DNA of 64,000 bases, from assembly GCA_902517815.1 (NCBI GenBank), contig CABYED010000002.1, positions 1 through 64,000 on the forward strand. The letters run 5' to 3'. The notes beneath the pieces are model-generated. The model saw only the letters and a list, made by a program, of their open reading frames with translations. It was not told the DNA's origin and did not search any database. The DNA comes from an uncultured SAR116 cluster alpha proteobacterium (GTDB taxonomy: Bacteria; Pseudomonadota; Alphaproteobacteria; Puniceispirillales; Marisalimonadaceae). This document shows positions 15,081 through 24,701 of this stretch, piece by piece (the first letter of the stretch is position 1; every line of letters starts with the position of its first letter). The translations under genes and the position numbers were made by a program.

Positions 15081-16252
15081 AAATTATTTATTCCCTTTTT
15101 TGGATTATTTGACATTTCTGAAATTAAATCTGACAAATAATCAGAGGGTGTTTTACTTTGCCTCAAATTTGATAATGTTTGTGATAAATTTCTAATTTTC
15201 TGACTTGCTATAGAAAGTTTTTGTTTGTTATTGAAGATATCTTTTAATAATTTTTCAAAATCACCTTTACTATTATTTATTTGATCAAAAATCCAACCAC
15301 AATTGTTAGTTTCAAAAAATTTAGCATTTTCATATTGATGATTATCTAATGAATTTGGTAATGGAACAAATATTGCAGGTTTACAAGAAGCTAGTATTTC
15401 TGAAACTGTTGACCCACCTGATCGCGTGATTATTAAATGTGCTGTTTCAAATTTATTATAAATATTTTGAAAAAAAGTAGAAATTTCTGCTTCAATTTTG
15501 TGGGTTTTATATTTATTTCTAACGGTTTTTAAATCTTCTACTCTTACTTGCTGAATAATCTTGATTTCTTTTCTTATTTTTTCTGGAAGTTGGCAGATAA
15601 TGGATGTTAATTGTTTTGAAAAATAAGACGCTCCAAGACTACCACCATAGATTAAAATAGTGAATGGTTTATTTGAGATTGATTTTATAGAATTAACACG
15701 ACCTATTTCTTCAAACTCTCTCCTAACTGGGTTTCCTGTAAAAATAATATTTTTAAGATTTTCAACTTTTTTAGTATCTACAAATGACAATGCTATTATA
15801 TCTGAGATTTTACTAAGTAGTTTATTAACCCTTCCAATAATAGCATTTTGTTCATGTATTATTGACGGAATGGAACAAATTTTAGATGATATCATAGGTG
15901 CTATCGTAGGGTAACCTCCAAAACCTATCACTACATCTGGTTTTTTGAATAAAATTATAAACAACGATTTTATTAGTGAAATTGAAATTTGAAATAAGGA
16001 TATTATTTTTTGTATTATATTTTTATTACTTGGACTTGATACTTTATGAATAAAAATTTTAAAATTTAAAGATTTTTTCTCAAAGAAATTCTCATAATAT
16101 TTACCACCTCTTTGATCTGTAATAATAATAAAATTATAATTACTCATTTTGTTAATTAGAGATAATGATGGATAAATGTGACCACCAGTGCCACCAGCAA
16201 CAACCATTAAAATTTTATTTCTATTACAATTTTTTATATCACTTTTTTTCAT
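15074..16252 (-). CDS. murG: UDP-GlcNAc--undecaprenyl-PP-MurNAc-pentapeptide GlcNAc transferase MurG
   Basis: MurG transfers GlcNAc to lipid I to make lipid II on the inner face of the cytoplasmic membrane (GT28 family). The first G-loop is AGGTGGHIYPSLSL near residues 19-32. The acceptor-domain motif GFGGYPTIAP and HEQNAIIGRVNKLLS follow, then FTGNPVR, the second-domain GGSLGASYFSK, and the donor-binding ITRSGGSTVSEIL. At 392 residues it is slightly longer than the E. coli enzyme because of a longer N-terminal extension. It overlaps ftsW by 14 bases and murC by 7. Confidence 0.96.
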   Translation of the reverse strand: MKKSDIKNCNRNKILMVVAGGTGGHIYPSLSLINKMSNYNFIIITDQRGGKYYENFFEKKSLNFKIFIHKVSSPSNKNIIQKIISLFQISISLIKSLFIILFKKPDVVIGFGGYPTIAPMISSKICSIPSIIHEQNAIIGRVNKLLSKISDIIALSFVDTKKVENLKNIIFTGNPVRREFEEIGRVNSIKSISNKPFTILIYGGSLGASYFSKQLTSIICQLPEKIRKEIKIIQQVRVEDLKTVRNKYKTHKIEAEISTFFQNIYNKFETAHLIITRSGGSTVSEILASCKPAIFVPLPNSLDNHQYENAKFFETNNCGWIFDQINNSKGDFEKLLKDIFNNKQKLSIASQKIRNLSQTLSNLRQSKTPSDYLSDLISEMSNNPKKGINNLC

Positions 16253-17372
16253 AAATTTCTTTTCTGAATGGATCTAAAGGGTTACTTCTTTTAGTTAAAG
16301 ATAAAATTATTCCTGCTGTGATGGCTGATGCTAAAAGAGATGAGCCACCATATGATAAAAATGGTAATGTCATTCCTTTAGTAGGGATAAGATCTGTGTT
16401 ACTTGCCATGTGAATCAATGATTGGAAGCCAAATTGGAAAGCAAGACCTCCAATAGCTAAAATAAAAAAAAGATTATTATTATTAATTGTATAGTAAAAT
16501 GACCTTAAAATTATTAGCCCATAAATAATAATTATTACACTACATATTAAAGCACCATATTCTTCTGCTGCTACAGCAAATACAAAATCTGAGTGTGCAT
16601 CAGGCAAAGATTTTTTATAAAACCCTTCACCTGGACCTTTACCCCAAAAACCACCAGATTCAAAAGATTGTAAAGATTTAGATACTTGATACGTTTTACC
16701 TTCAAGGAAATTGTCTATTCTTATTTTAACGTGATCAAAGTTTTGATAAGAAAAAATCATGAATATTGGAAAAGCTATAATTAGACATAAAATAAGTATC
16801 AATGGTATTCCGGCAATAAATAACTGGAACCCCCATGTAAACATCATTACGATAGTCATTCCTAAGTCGGGCTGTAATAATAATAAAGATGAAATTAGAA
16901 TTATTGATGCAATTGACCACATCCAACCTGGAAATTTTGTTTTTTCAATCCACAATGACAACAGCCAAGCATTAAAAACTACATATAAAGGTTTACCTAT
17001 TTCACTTGGTTGAAAACTTAAACCTCCAATATAAAACCACCTTTGTGCTCCTTTTATTTTCTCTCCATCAAATAAAATCACAAAAAGCAGCACAGCAGTA
17101 ATTATTATTCCTAAAATACATATTATTTTAATTTGTCTTTCATTTAATATTGAAAAGAAAATTATTATAGGAACACTCAAGGCTCCGTATAATATGTGTC
17201 TGATAGTGAAATAATGTGATGGAATATTTAAATTTTCTGCGAGATGTTGGCTTGATGCCATTACTAATAATATTCCAAACATCATTAATATAAAGAATGA
17301 AGTCAATAAATATCTATCTATGGTCCACCACCAAAGTGCAAGTTGAGATCTGTCTGAACGTGTGATGTTCAT
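16239..17372 (-). CDS. ftsW: Septal peptidoglycan polymerase FtsW (SEDS family)
   Basis: FtsW is the SEDS-family glycosyltransferase that polymerises lipid II at the septum together with FtsI. The 377-residue protein has about ten hydrophobic transmembrane segments. Family motifs visible are GAQRWFYIGGLSFQPSEIGKP, LLQPDLGMT, the long loop with GGFWGKGPGEG and PDAHSDFVFAVAAEEYG, and the C-terminal LPFLSYGGSSL. Its start overlaps murD by 4 bases (ATGA) and its end overlaps murG. Assignment as FtsW rather than RodA rests on its place between murD and murG. Confidence 0.95.
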   Translation of the reverse strand: MNITRSDRSQLALWWWTIDRYLLTSFFILMMFGILLVMASSQHLAENLNIPSHYFTIRHILYGALSVPIIIFFSILNERQIKIICILGIIITAVLLFVILFDGEKIKGAQRWFYIGGLSFQPSEIGKPLYVVFNAWLLSLWIEKTKFPGWMWSIASIILISSLLLLQPDLGMTIVMMFTWGFQLFIAGIPLILILCLIIAFPIFMIFSYQNFDHVKIRIDNFLEGKTYQVSKSLQSFESGGFWGKGPGEGFYKKSLPDAHSDFVFAVAAEEYGALICSVIIIIYGLIILRSFYYTINNNNLFFILAIGGLAFQFGFQSLIHMASNTDLIPTKGMTLPFLSYGGSSLLASAITAGIILSLTKRSNPLDPFRKEIYEKK

Positions 17373-18694
17373 TTTATTAAACTTTCACTCAATTGTTGAT
17401 TAACTATTTCTTTAAATTTATTTCCTCTATCTTCAAAGTTTCTATATTGGTCAAAACTAGCTGCAGATGGAGACAATAAAATCACATAATTTTTAAAGTT
17501 AGAAATCGCAGCTTTTTTAAAAGCAAGTTTAGTTGCCTTTTCTAATGTTAAACAATTATGTATTTGTAAATCTTTTTTAAATCTTGAAATTTCTTTGCAA
17601 AAAAATTTAGTTGATTTACCAATTAAAAATACTTCTATTACTCTATTTAAGAAGTTTTTAGCCTCTCCAATACCATCTGATTTAGGTTGACCTCCTGCTA
17701 TCCAAAAAATATTTTTAAAAGACTTTAGAGCAGCGGCAGTAGATTCCCCATTAGTTGATTTACTATCATTTATAATTTTAATTCTGTCTGAAATATATAT
17801 AGGTTCCATCCTGTGAGGTAACCCTTTGAAATTTTCTATCGCAAATTTAATTTTTCCAAGATTTATATTTAGATGTTTAGCTATTGATACTGCTAAAGAG
17901 CAATTAGACTCATTATGAGCTCCCTGCAGATAATCATTATCATTAACATAATTGTAAGTTTTATCTTTGTTTATTTTAATTATATTTTTAGATTTAAACT
18001 TCTTCTTATTTACCATTTCATTGAGAAGTTTGTTGTCAGCGTCTAAAATAAATGTACCATTTTCTTTTAAAAAATTAAGGATTTTAAGTTTAGAAAGTTT
18101 ATATTTTTTAAAAGTTTCATGGTAATCTAAATGATCCTTAGTAATATTTGTTATTGTAGCTAGATCTAGACTTAATTTTTTTGCACTGTCTAATTGATAA
18201 CTTGACAATTCTAGAATTATAATACCGTGTTTTCCAGGGTCTTTAATTTCACAGGCAGGGAAGCCATAATTCCCTCCTATGACACATTTAATTTTATTAA
18301 ATTTTAATATATGAAATAATAATGCAACTGTTGTGGATTTACCGTTCGTGCCAGTTATTCCAATTATTTTAGCTTCTGGTTTTGTTTCAAAAAATAAATC
18401 AATTTCATTAATAATTTTTACTTTATTTTTTATTGCATATTGTATGGCTATATGTTTATTTTTTGCATTTATTGGTATACCTGGGCTCACAACTAATGCA
18501 CTTAAGCTTTCCCATGGCCATAGTTTGTAATTTTTCCAACTTTTTTTTCTAATAAAGTCTGGTTTGTCTTTTTTGTCGTCGAATACAAATATATTTGCCT
18601 TTGAATTTGAAAGAATTTTAGCGGCGGCCATACCTGATAATCCAGCCCCTAAAACACCAACATCTTTATTTTCATAATTATTAATTCTTATCAA
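17369..18694 (-). CDS. murD: UDP-N-acetylmuramoyl-L-alanine--D-glutamate ligase MurD
   Basis: MurD adds D-glutamate to UDP-MurNAc-L-Ala. The 441-residue sequence has an N-terminal nucleotide-fold motif VLGAGLSGMAAAKIL, SPGIPI, the ATP loop GITGTNGKSTTVALL near residue 115, ELSSYQLD, ITNITKDHLDYH and the C-terminal NDSKSTN and LLSPSAASFDQYRNFEDRG, all typical of MurD. It follows mraY after 4 bases and overlaps ftsW by 4. Nothing is missing from the catalytic set. Confidence 0.97.
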   Translation of the reverse strand: MIRINNYENKDVGVLGAGLSGMAAAKILSNSKANIFVFDDKKDKPDFIRKKSWKNYKLWPWESLSALVVSPGIPINAKNKHIAIQYAIKNKVKIINEIDLFFETKPEAKIIGITGTNGKSTTVALLFHILKFNKIKCVIGGNYGFPACEIKDPGKHGIIILELSSYQLDSAKKLSLDLATITNITKDHLDYHETFKKYKLSKLKILNFLKENGTFILDADNKLLNEMVNKKKFKSKNIIKINKDKTYNYVNDNDYLQGAHNESNCSLAVSIAKHLNINLGKIKFAIENFKGLPHRMEPIYISDRIKIINDSKSTNGESTAAALKSFKNIFWIAGGQPKSDGIGEAKNFLNRVIEVFLIGKSTKFFCKEISRFKKDLQIHNCLTLEKATKLAFKKAAISNFKNYVILLSPSAASFDQYRNFEDRGNKFKEIVNQQLSESLIK

Positions 18695-18698
18695 TTTA

Positions 18699-19787
18699 TT
18701 ACCTTAGTTTAAGTGAAGAAATGCCGACCAAAGCCAAAATTACAGCAATAATCCAAAATCTTATTACTATTGTAGATTCTGCCCATCCTTTTTGTTCAAA
18801 ATGATGGTGCAAAGGTGCCATTCTAAATATTCTTTTGCCTGTAAGTTTAAATGATAAAATTTGTACTATTACAGACACTGTTTCTAATACAAAAAGACCT
18901 CCAATTATAACTAATACTAATTCATGCCTCGATGCTGATGCAGTGACACCAATTACTCCTCCGAGTGACAATGAACCAGTATCACCCATAAAAACCATTG
19001 CTGGTGGTGCATTAAACCATAAGAAACCTAATCCTGATCCTATAATTGCACCTAATAAAACTGTTATTTCACCAACACCCGGAACATAGTTTAATTGTAA
19101 ATAATTTGAGAAATTTATATTTCCTACTAAGTAAGCTATTACAGCTAATGAACCTGCCGCAATCATTACTGGCACTATTGCCAAACCATCAAGGCCATCA
19201 GTTAAATTTACAGCGTTAGATGAACCCACAATTACTAAGATTGTAAATGGGATGTATAAAATTCCTAAAAATAAAATACTATCTTTTAAAAAGGGAATTG
19301 ATAATGTGTTTTGTAAATTTTCTGGTGTGTTTTCTAAAATTATCCAAGCCGCAAAAAAAGCTATAAAAAGCTGGGGAATAATTTTTTGATAACTTTTTAA
19401 ACCACTACTATTCATCCTTGATACTTTTAACCAGTCATCTAGAAGACCAATTACTCCAAAAAGTATAGCTACTCCCAGCACAACCCATATATATTGATTA
19501 TCCAACCTGGCCCACAAAATTGTTGAAATTGAAAAAGCTAATAGTATCAATAAACCTCCCATTGTTGGTGTACCAGCTTTGAAAATAATATGATTTTTTG
19601 GACCATCAGTTCGAATTGGCTGTCCTTTTTTTTGTGTTTTTTTCAAAAGAGATATAATACTTGGACCAAAAATAAAGCTAATTAGTAAAGCGGTTAAAAG
19701 AGCCCCAATTGTCCTAAAAGAAATATAGTTAAACAAATTAAGAGGTTGAAAGTGGTTAGTGTAATTTAATAAAAGATCAGGCAGCAT
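18699..19787 (-). CDS. mraY: Phospho-N-acetylmuramoyl-pentapeptide transferase MraY
   Basis: MraY transfers phospho-MurNAc-pentapeptide to undecaprenyl phosphate, making lipid I in the cytoplasmic membrane. It has about ten transmembrane segments and the motifs FKAGTPTMGG, LDDWLK, SNAVNLTDGLDGLA, GDTGSLSLGG and the HHHFEQKGW loop. The frame opens at 19847, but relatives begin only about 20 residues before the F-R-T/A-I motif. I therefore use the ATG at 19787, giving 362 residues and an 11-base overlap with murF; ATGs at 19793 and 19799 are close alternatives, and the ribosome-binding signals do not separate them. Confidence 0.93.
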   Translation of the reverse strand: MLPDLLLNYTNHFQPLNLFNYISFRTIGALLTALLISFIFGPSIISLLKKTQKKGQPIRTDGPKNHIIFKAGTPTMGGLLILLAFSISTILWARLDNQYIWVVLGVAILFGVIGLLDDWLKVSRMNSSGLKSYQKIIPQLFIAFFAAWIILENTPENLQNTLSIPFLKDSILFLGILYIPFTILVIVGSSNAVNLTDGLDGLAIVPVMIAAGSLAVIAYLVGNINFSNYLQLNYVPGVGEITVLLGAIIGSGLGFLWFNAPPAMVFMGDTGSLSLGGVIGVTASASRHELVLVIIGGLFVLETVSVIVQILSFKLTGKRIFRMAPLHHHFEQKGWAESTIVIRFWIIAVILALVGISSLKLR

Positions 19788-21192
19788 TGACATTCTCATG
19801 AATAATATTTTTAAAAATTGGTACAAGTTTCCAAAGACCAGTACCATTGGAGCCTTTTAAAAGGATTATTTGGTTAGGTTTTATAAATTGTTTGATGTCT
19901 TTGACTAATTCACTGATTTCATAGTATGAATGACATCTTATTGTTAAATTTAATCTATCATTTATTTTCTTTGTGTATTTCCCAACCGTTAATAATAAGG
20001 TTGGTTTTATGTTTTTTAAAATTGGCACAAGATCTAAATGTATTTTTGTAGAACTTTTACCTAATTCAAGCATATCGCCAATTATCACTACTGCTTCAAA
20101 TTCACGATATTTTATTCTTAAATTATTAAAGTCATGGAGAGCAGCCATCATTGATGCAGGATTTGCATTATAGCTATCGTCAATTATAATTGTCTTTTGT
20201 TTTTTATTAAAATTAATTATAAGCTTTTCACCTCTTCCAGATAAGGGTTTTAGCTTACTAATTATTTTCATTGCTTTTTTAGTTGGGAGTTTTAATTCTT
20301 TAATGACAGATATAGATGCAATCACATTTTCAGCTTGTATTGTGTTTAAATATTTCAAATGCCAATTCTCTATTTTATCATAAAAAATAGTTGATCCGTC
20401 TTTTTCGTTAACCAATTTTTTGATTTGTGTGTTTGAAATTTTACAATGACCAAATAGATGAATTTTAGCTTTAACTTTTTTTGCTTCAGTTATTAAAAAT
20501 TCTTTCCAATCGTTATCTGAGTTTATGATGGCTACACCACTCTTTTCTAATCCTAAGAAAATTTCACTCTTTGCTCTGGCAATCTCTTTTTCATTTTTAA
20601 AATTTTGTATATGAGAGTTTGATACATTTGTGATTACTGCAATATTAGGTTTAGCAATTTTAGTTAATTCTCTAATTTCACCAATATTATTCATTCCTAA
20701 TTCTAGAACACAAAAACTAAAATCATTGGGTAATCTGGACAATGTTAGTGAAAGTCCAATTAAATTATTATTATTTCCAAAAGTTTTATGAGTTCTACCA
20801 TATTGATTAAGTGCATTTGATAATATATTGTTAGTACTAGTTTTCCCACTACTACCCGTTATTCCAATAGTAATTCCATTAAATCTATTTCTTGCAAATT
20901 TACCAATATTTATTAGTGCTTCTTTTGTGTCATCTACATATAATCCATTATACTTTTTAGCTGTTTTAATATTTGACACTAATACTCCGCACGCACCACG
21001 AGAGATTGCAGACTCTATGAATTTGTGACCATCAAAATTTTCCCCAATAAGGGCTATAAATAATTCCCCTTTTTTAATTGTTCTGTCATCTATACTTATT
21101 CCATTAATATTATCAAAATTATTGAGAAAATTTGAAGTTGGATCTGATGCTTTGCAAGCAATCATTAAGTCCTGTTTTGTCCATAATGGCAT
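19777..21192 (-). CDS. murF: UDP-MurNAc-tripeptide--D-alanyl-D-alanine ligase MurF
   Basis: MurF attaches the D-Ala-D-Ala dipeptide made by Ddl, completing UDP-MurNAc-pentapeptide. Seen motifs are the N-terminal substrate-binding IDDRTIKKGELFIAL, the ATP loop GITGSSGKTSTNNIL near residue 115, ELGMNNIGEI, ITNVSNSHIQ, and the C-terminal IIDDSYNANPASM. The 471-residue length is normal. The start codon overlaps the murE stop by one base (TAATG), which favours termination-reinitiation, and its 3' end overlaps mraY. Confidence 0.96.
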   Translation of the reverse strand: MPLWTKQDLMIACKASDPTSNFLNNFDNINGISIDDRTIKKGELFIALIGENFDGHKFIESAISRGACGVLVSNIKTAKKYNGLYVDDTKEALINIGKFARNRFNGITIGITGSSGKTSTNNILSNALNQYGRTHKTFGNNNNLIGLSLTLSRLPNDFSFCVLELGMNNIGEIRELTKIAKPNIAVITNVSNSHIQNFKNEKEIARAKSEIFLGLEKSGVAIINSDNDWKEFLITEAKKVKAKIHLFGHCKISNTQIKKLVNEKDGSTIFYDKIENWHLKYLNTIQAENVIASISVIKELKLPTKKAMKIISKLKPLSGRGEKLIINFNKKQKTIIIDDSYNANPASMMAALHDFNNLRIKYREFEAVVIIGDMLELGKSSTKIHLDLVPILKNIKPTLLLTVGKYTKKINDRLNLTIRCHSYYEISELVKDIKQFIKPNQIILLKGSNGTGLWKLVPIFKNIIHENVNAA

Positions 21193-22718
21193 TATTCAGC
21201 TTCCCTTGAATTTCCAATATTCTTGATAGTTTCCTTTGCAACTGTGAAGTCATCAAAAGGAAGTGTTTCCATACCAATTGTTTGAGATGTTTCATGACCT
21301 TTACCGGCAATAAGTAAAAAATCATTTTTCTGTAATTTTGAAATAGCATAATTGATAGCTTTATTTCTATCTGGAATTTCTACTGCATTTGGGCAGCCCT
21401 CCAAAATATCTTTTCTGATATTGGATGCACTTTCAGATCTGGGGTTATCGTCAGTAACTATTACTAAATCAGAAAATTCTTTTGCAAGCTCTCCCATAAA
21501 TTTTCTTTTATCTTTATCTCTGTCACCACCGCATCCAAATAATGTAATTATTTTTTCCTTAGCTATTTCTTTAATTGAATTTAAAACATATCTTAAAGCC
21601 TCTGGAGTATGTGCATAATCAATTACGATCATTGAGTTATTGTGTGTGGCTGAAATCATTTCCATTCTGCCACGTGCAGGCTTTAGGTAACTAATTGATT
21701 TAAAAATTAGATTTGCATCAATTCCTAAAGCAATGCAAATAGAAGCAGCAGCAACTACGTTATATGACTGAAACTCTCCTATCATTCCAATAGTAGATTT
21801 ATAAATTAAACTCTTATATTTTAAAACCAAATCAATATTCTGATTATTTTGCTTTATAGAAATTATTTTAACATTTGCGTCTGAACTTTTTCCAAATGTA
21901 ACAATAATATGTTTGTCATTTTTTATTTCGTTAAAAAGTCTTTTACCATAATCATCATCAATATTAATGGCTACAGCAGAATTACTCTGAAGTATCTCAG
22001 TGAAAAGTCTTTTTTTACAGTTAAAATAATTTTCAATATTTTCATGATAATCAAGATGATCATGAGATAAGTTTGTAAAAATTGCACCTGTGAATTTAAC
22101 ACTATCAAGTCTAAATTGATCAAGACCATGTGAGGACGCTTCTAAAGCCAAGTGTGAAATTCCCAAATTTTCCAATGAATATAGTTCTTTGTATAATTCA
22201 TCAGGATCAAAAGTAGTAAGGTTTTGTTTTGGGGATTTAAGAATGCTTTTGTTCAGAGTGTTCTCAATTTTTGTTCCAAGGGTTCCCATTGATGCTGCTT
22301 TCCATCCTGCTTGAACCCATAGTTGTCTACAAAATTCAACAGTTGAAGTTTTACCATTAGTACCTGTTACTCCAATAATTTCTTTGGGTTGTTTGTTATA
22401 AAAAGATGCAAGAAGTTCTGTATATACAAGTCTTGTCGATATTTTATTTGTTGATACCACATTTTTATCATAAGACCTGTCTGCAATTATAAGTATAGCA
22501 CCATTTTGTTTCGCTTCATTTATAAAGTTTGATCCATCGAACTGGACACCTTTAATTGCAACATAAATATAGTCATTTTTAATGTTTTTACTATTTCCTG
22601 AGATTCCATTTATATTGTGGTTTAGTATTTTTTCAGGAACATTTTTTAACAAATCCAGTAAAATTTTATTTTTTGATAAAAGATCTTTTAATAACATTTT
22701 ATAAGTTTGCTCCGTCAT
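21192..22718 (-). CDS. murE: UDP-MurNAc-L-Ala-D-Glu--meso-diaminopimelate ligase MurE
   Basis: MurE adds the third residue of the stem peptide. The specificity motif DNPR at residues 424-427 (DDNPRSES) marks a meso-diaminopimelate enzyme rather than a lysine enzyme, as expected for a Gram-negative wall. Other markers are GVTGTNGKTS (residues 116-125), TTFDPDEL, LEASSHGLDQ, NLSHDHLDYH, ARGRMEMI and VIDYAHTPEAL. It has 508 residues and overlaps ftsI by 20 bases upstream and murF by one base downstream. Confidence 0.97.
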   Translation of the reverse strand: MTEQTYKMLLKDLLSKNKILLDLLKNVPEKILNHNINGISGNSKNIKNDYIYVAIKGVQFDGSNFINEAKQNGAILIIADRSYDKNVVSTNKISTRLVYTELLASFYNKQPKEIIGVTGTNGKTSTVEFCRQLWVQAGWKAASMGTLGTKIENTLNKSILKSPKQNLTTFDPDELYKELYSLENLGISHLALEASSHGLDQFRLDSVKFTGAIFTNLSHDHLDYHENIENYFNCKKRLFTEILQSNSAVAINIDDDYGKRLFNEIKNDKHIIVTFGKSSDANVKIISIKQNNQNIDLVLKYKSLIYKSTIGMIGEFQSYNVVAAASICIALGIDANLIFKSISYLKPARGRMEMISATHNNSMIVIDYAHTPEALRYVLNSIKEIAKEKIITLFGCGGDRDKDKRKFMGELAKEFSDLVIVTDDNPRSESASNIRKDILEGCPNAVEIPDRNKAINYAISKLQKNDFLLIAGKGHETSQTIGMETLPFDDFTVAKETIKNIGNSREAE

Positions 22719-24399
22719 TTTTACCTCTAATCTTAAAATCTAAAAGATTATTAGAAAATTTTGGTGAGCTTTCTAATTGAGGCTTTACTCCTAAAATTGG
22801 AGCAACTCTTGTTACTAATTGTTTTACAATAGGTGCTACAACCCAACCAGCAGTTCTATAGCCAAAGGAAAATTTTTGACCTTTGGGATTGTCAATCATA
22901 ATAGTTATTATAAATTGTGGATCATTCATTGGAAATGCACCTGTAAATGCTACGATATTCTTTTTTTTATAATATCCCCCAGATGGATTAATTTTTTCAG
23001 CTGTTCCTGTTTTCCCTCCAACTAAATATCCAGACGCTTCTGCTTTTTTAGCAGTACCATTTTTATTACTAACAACCAGCCTCATTATACTTTTTATTTT
23101 TATTGAAGTTTCTTTTGAAATAATAACTTCATTTTTTTCCCGTACTTTTCCTCTTATCAATGTTGGATTAACTTTCAATCCACTATTAACAATAGTTGCG
23201 GTTGCAGATGCAAGATGCATAGGTGTAATTGAAATTCCATGGCCATATGAAATAGTCATTGTGCTTAAAACTTTTTTGTCTCTTATCACCTGAGGTTTTC
23301 CTAACTCAGGTATTTCTAGTGAAAGCATATTCAATAAACCAAGAGATCTAAGATATTTTAATTGTGTTGCAGAACCAAATTTCTCGGCTATTTTTGCAGA
23401 TCCAATGTTACTTGAATGAACAATTACTTCTGGGATATTAATAGCGTAATCTAGAGGATGAAAGTCATTTATAATTCTAGAAGAAATTTTCAGGGGTTTT
23501 GAAACGTCAAAAACATCATTTTCATTTATTAAGTTACTCTCAAAAGCAATCGCAGCGGTTATTAACTTTAAAGTTGAACCTAGTTCATATATACCTTTAG
23601 TAGCTCTATTAAAAAGATTTTCATTTAATATTGAATTGTAATTATTAGCATTATAATCAGGAAGTGAAACTACAGAAAATAACTCACCATTTTTTGCATT
23701 CATTATAATTCCAGCACCGCCATCAGCTTTAAATTTTTTTATTTGATCTAATAACAATGATCTAGTTATATGTTGGATGCCTCCATGAATAGAAAGAGTT
23801 ACATCTTTGCCAACTTGAAGTTGATTATCAAATTTTTTCTCCACTCCGGCAATACCTTTGCCATCAATATCTGTGGCACCAAGAATATGAGACGCGAGTG
23901 TATTATTGGGATAAATTCTCTTGGTTGTTGTTTCAATTTTTAAACCTTCTATTCCAGCATTCAAAAGACTTACATATTCTATTGGGGATATTTCTCTTAA
24001 CAGATTAATATGTTTTTTATTACTATTTAATTTCTTAACTAAATCTTCTTTTTTAAGGTAAGGAAATATTTTAGTTAATTTGGTAATAGTTTGATATTTA
24101 TTCAAAATTTCCTGAGGATTTATATTAAGACTTAATGTGCTTATTGTAGTAGCTAGGATTTTATTATTTCTATCGTAGATGTTACCTCTTAAATTTTTTT
24201 GAAAAGATTTATTTTCTTTGGTTGTATAGGCTATATTTGAAACTTTATCTTTGTTTATGTTGGCGAGTGATATTGTTCTGTATCCAATAATTGTAAAAGA
24301 CATTATTAATAACAGACTACTAATTAGTAATTTGATTTTACGAAATTTATACTGATTTTCTTTTCTTACATCGAGGTCAAAAAAATCAAATGGTTTCAT
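22699..24399 (-). CDS. ftsI: Septal peptidoglycan transpeptidase FtsI (PBP3)
   Basis: FtsI is the class B penicillin-binding protein that crosslinks septal peptidoglycan with FtsW. It has a short cytoplasmic tail, one transmembrane helix at about residues 22-42, a pedestal domain, and a transpeptidase domain with all three catalytic motifs: S275-T-L-K278, S329-S-N331 and K463-T-G465. RGNIYDRN near residue 71 is the usual conserved start of the periplasmic part. The length, 566 residues, is typical. The gene overlaps ftsL by 4 bases and murE by 20. Confidence 0.96.
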   Translation of the reverse strand: MKPFDFFDLDVRKENQYKFRKIKLLISSLLLIMSFTIIGYRTISLANINKDKVSNIAYTTKENKSFQKNLRGNIYDRNNKILATTISTLSLNINPQEILNKYQTITKLTKIFPYLKKEDLVKKLNSNKKHINLLREISPIEYVSLLNAGIEGLKIETTTKRIYPNNTLASHILGATDIDGKGIAGVEKKFDNQLQVGKDVTLSIHGGIQHITRSLLLDQIKKFKADGGAGIIMNAKNGELFSVVSLPDYNANNYNSILNENLFNRATKGIYELGSTLKLITAAIAFESNLINENDVFDVSKPLKISSRIINDFHPLDYAINIPEVIVHSSNIGSAKIAEKFGSATQLKYLRSLGLLNMLSLEIPELGKPQVIRDKKVLSTMTISYGHGISITPMHLASATATIVNSGLKVNPTLIRGKVREKNEVIISKETSIKIKSIMRLVVSNKNGTAKKAEASGYLVGGKTGTAEKINPSGGYYKKKNIVAFTGAFPMNDPQFIITIMIDNPKGQKFSFGYRTAGWVVAPIVKQLVTRVAPILGVKPQLESSPKFSNNLLDFKIRGKNDGANL

Positions 24400-24701
24400 T
24401 TTTCTTCACCATGACTTAAGGTAAAAGTTACGTCTACAAGATCTTTTAAATCCCAAATATCTGTTGGCAAAATTTCTCTTAATCCTAATCTGTTCAGAGC
24501 AATTTTTTCTATTCTATCAGGACGTTTTAGATAACTAAGTTCAGCTTTTAAAATGTTTATATCTGATTTAGCACTTTTTATATTATTTTGAATCAGAGCA
24601 AGTTCTATTTCTTTTTTTGTAATGAAATGTTTAATTTGGTAAAGTGAAATTCCTACAAAAAGTATAACAAAAAAAATAAAAGAGGATGGATACCTTATCA
24701 T
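24396..24701 (-). CDS. ftsL: Cell division protein FtsL
   Basis: This 101-residue bitopic protein has a hydrophobic segment at about residues 6-22 followed by a heptad-patterned stretch (residues about 28-65) that should form a coiled coil. Such small proteins between rsmH and ftsI are FtsL, which with FtsB and FtsQ activates FtsWI. The sequence itself is poorly conserved; the call rests on size, topology, the family-like RIEKIALNRLGLREI segment and position. It overlaps rsmH by 4 bases and ftsI by 4. Confidence 0.85.
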   Translation of the reverse strand: MIRYPSSFIFFVILFVGISLYQIKHFITKKEIELALIQNNIKSAKSDINILKAELSYLKRPDRIEKIALNRLGLREILPTDIWDLKDLVDVTFTLSHGEEK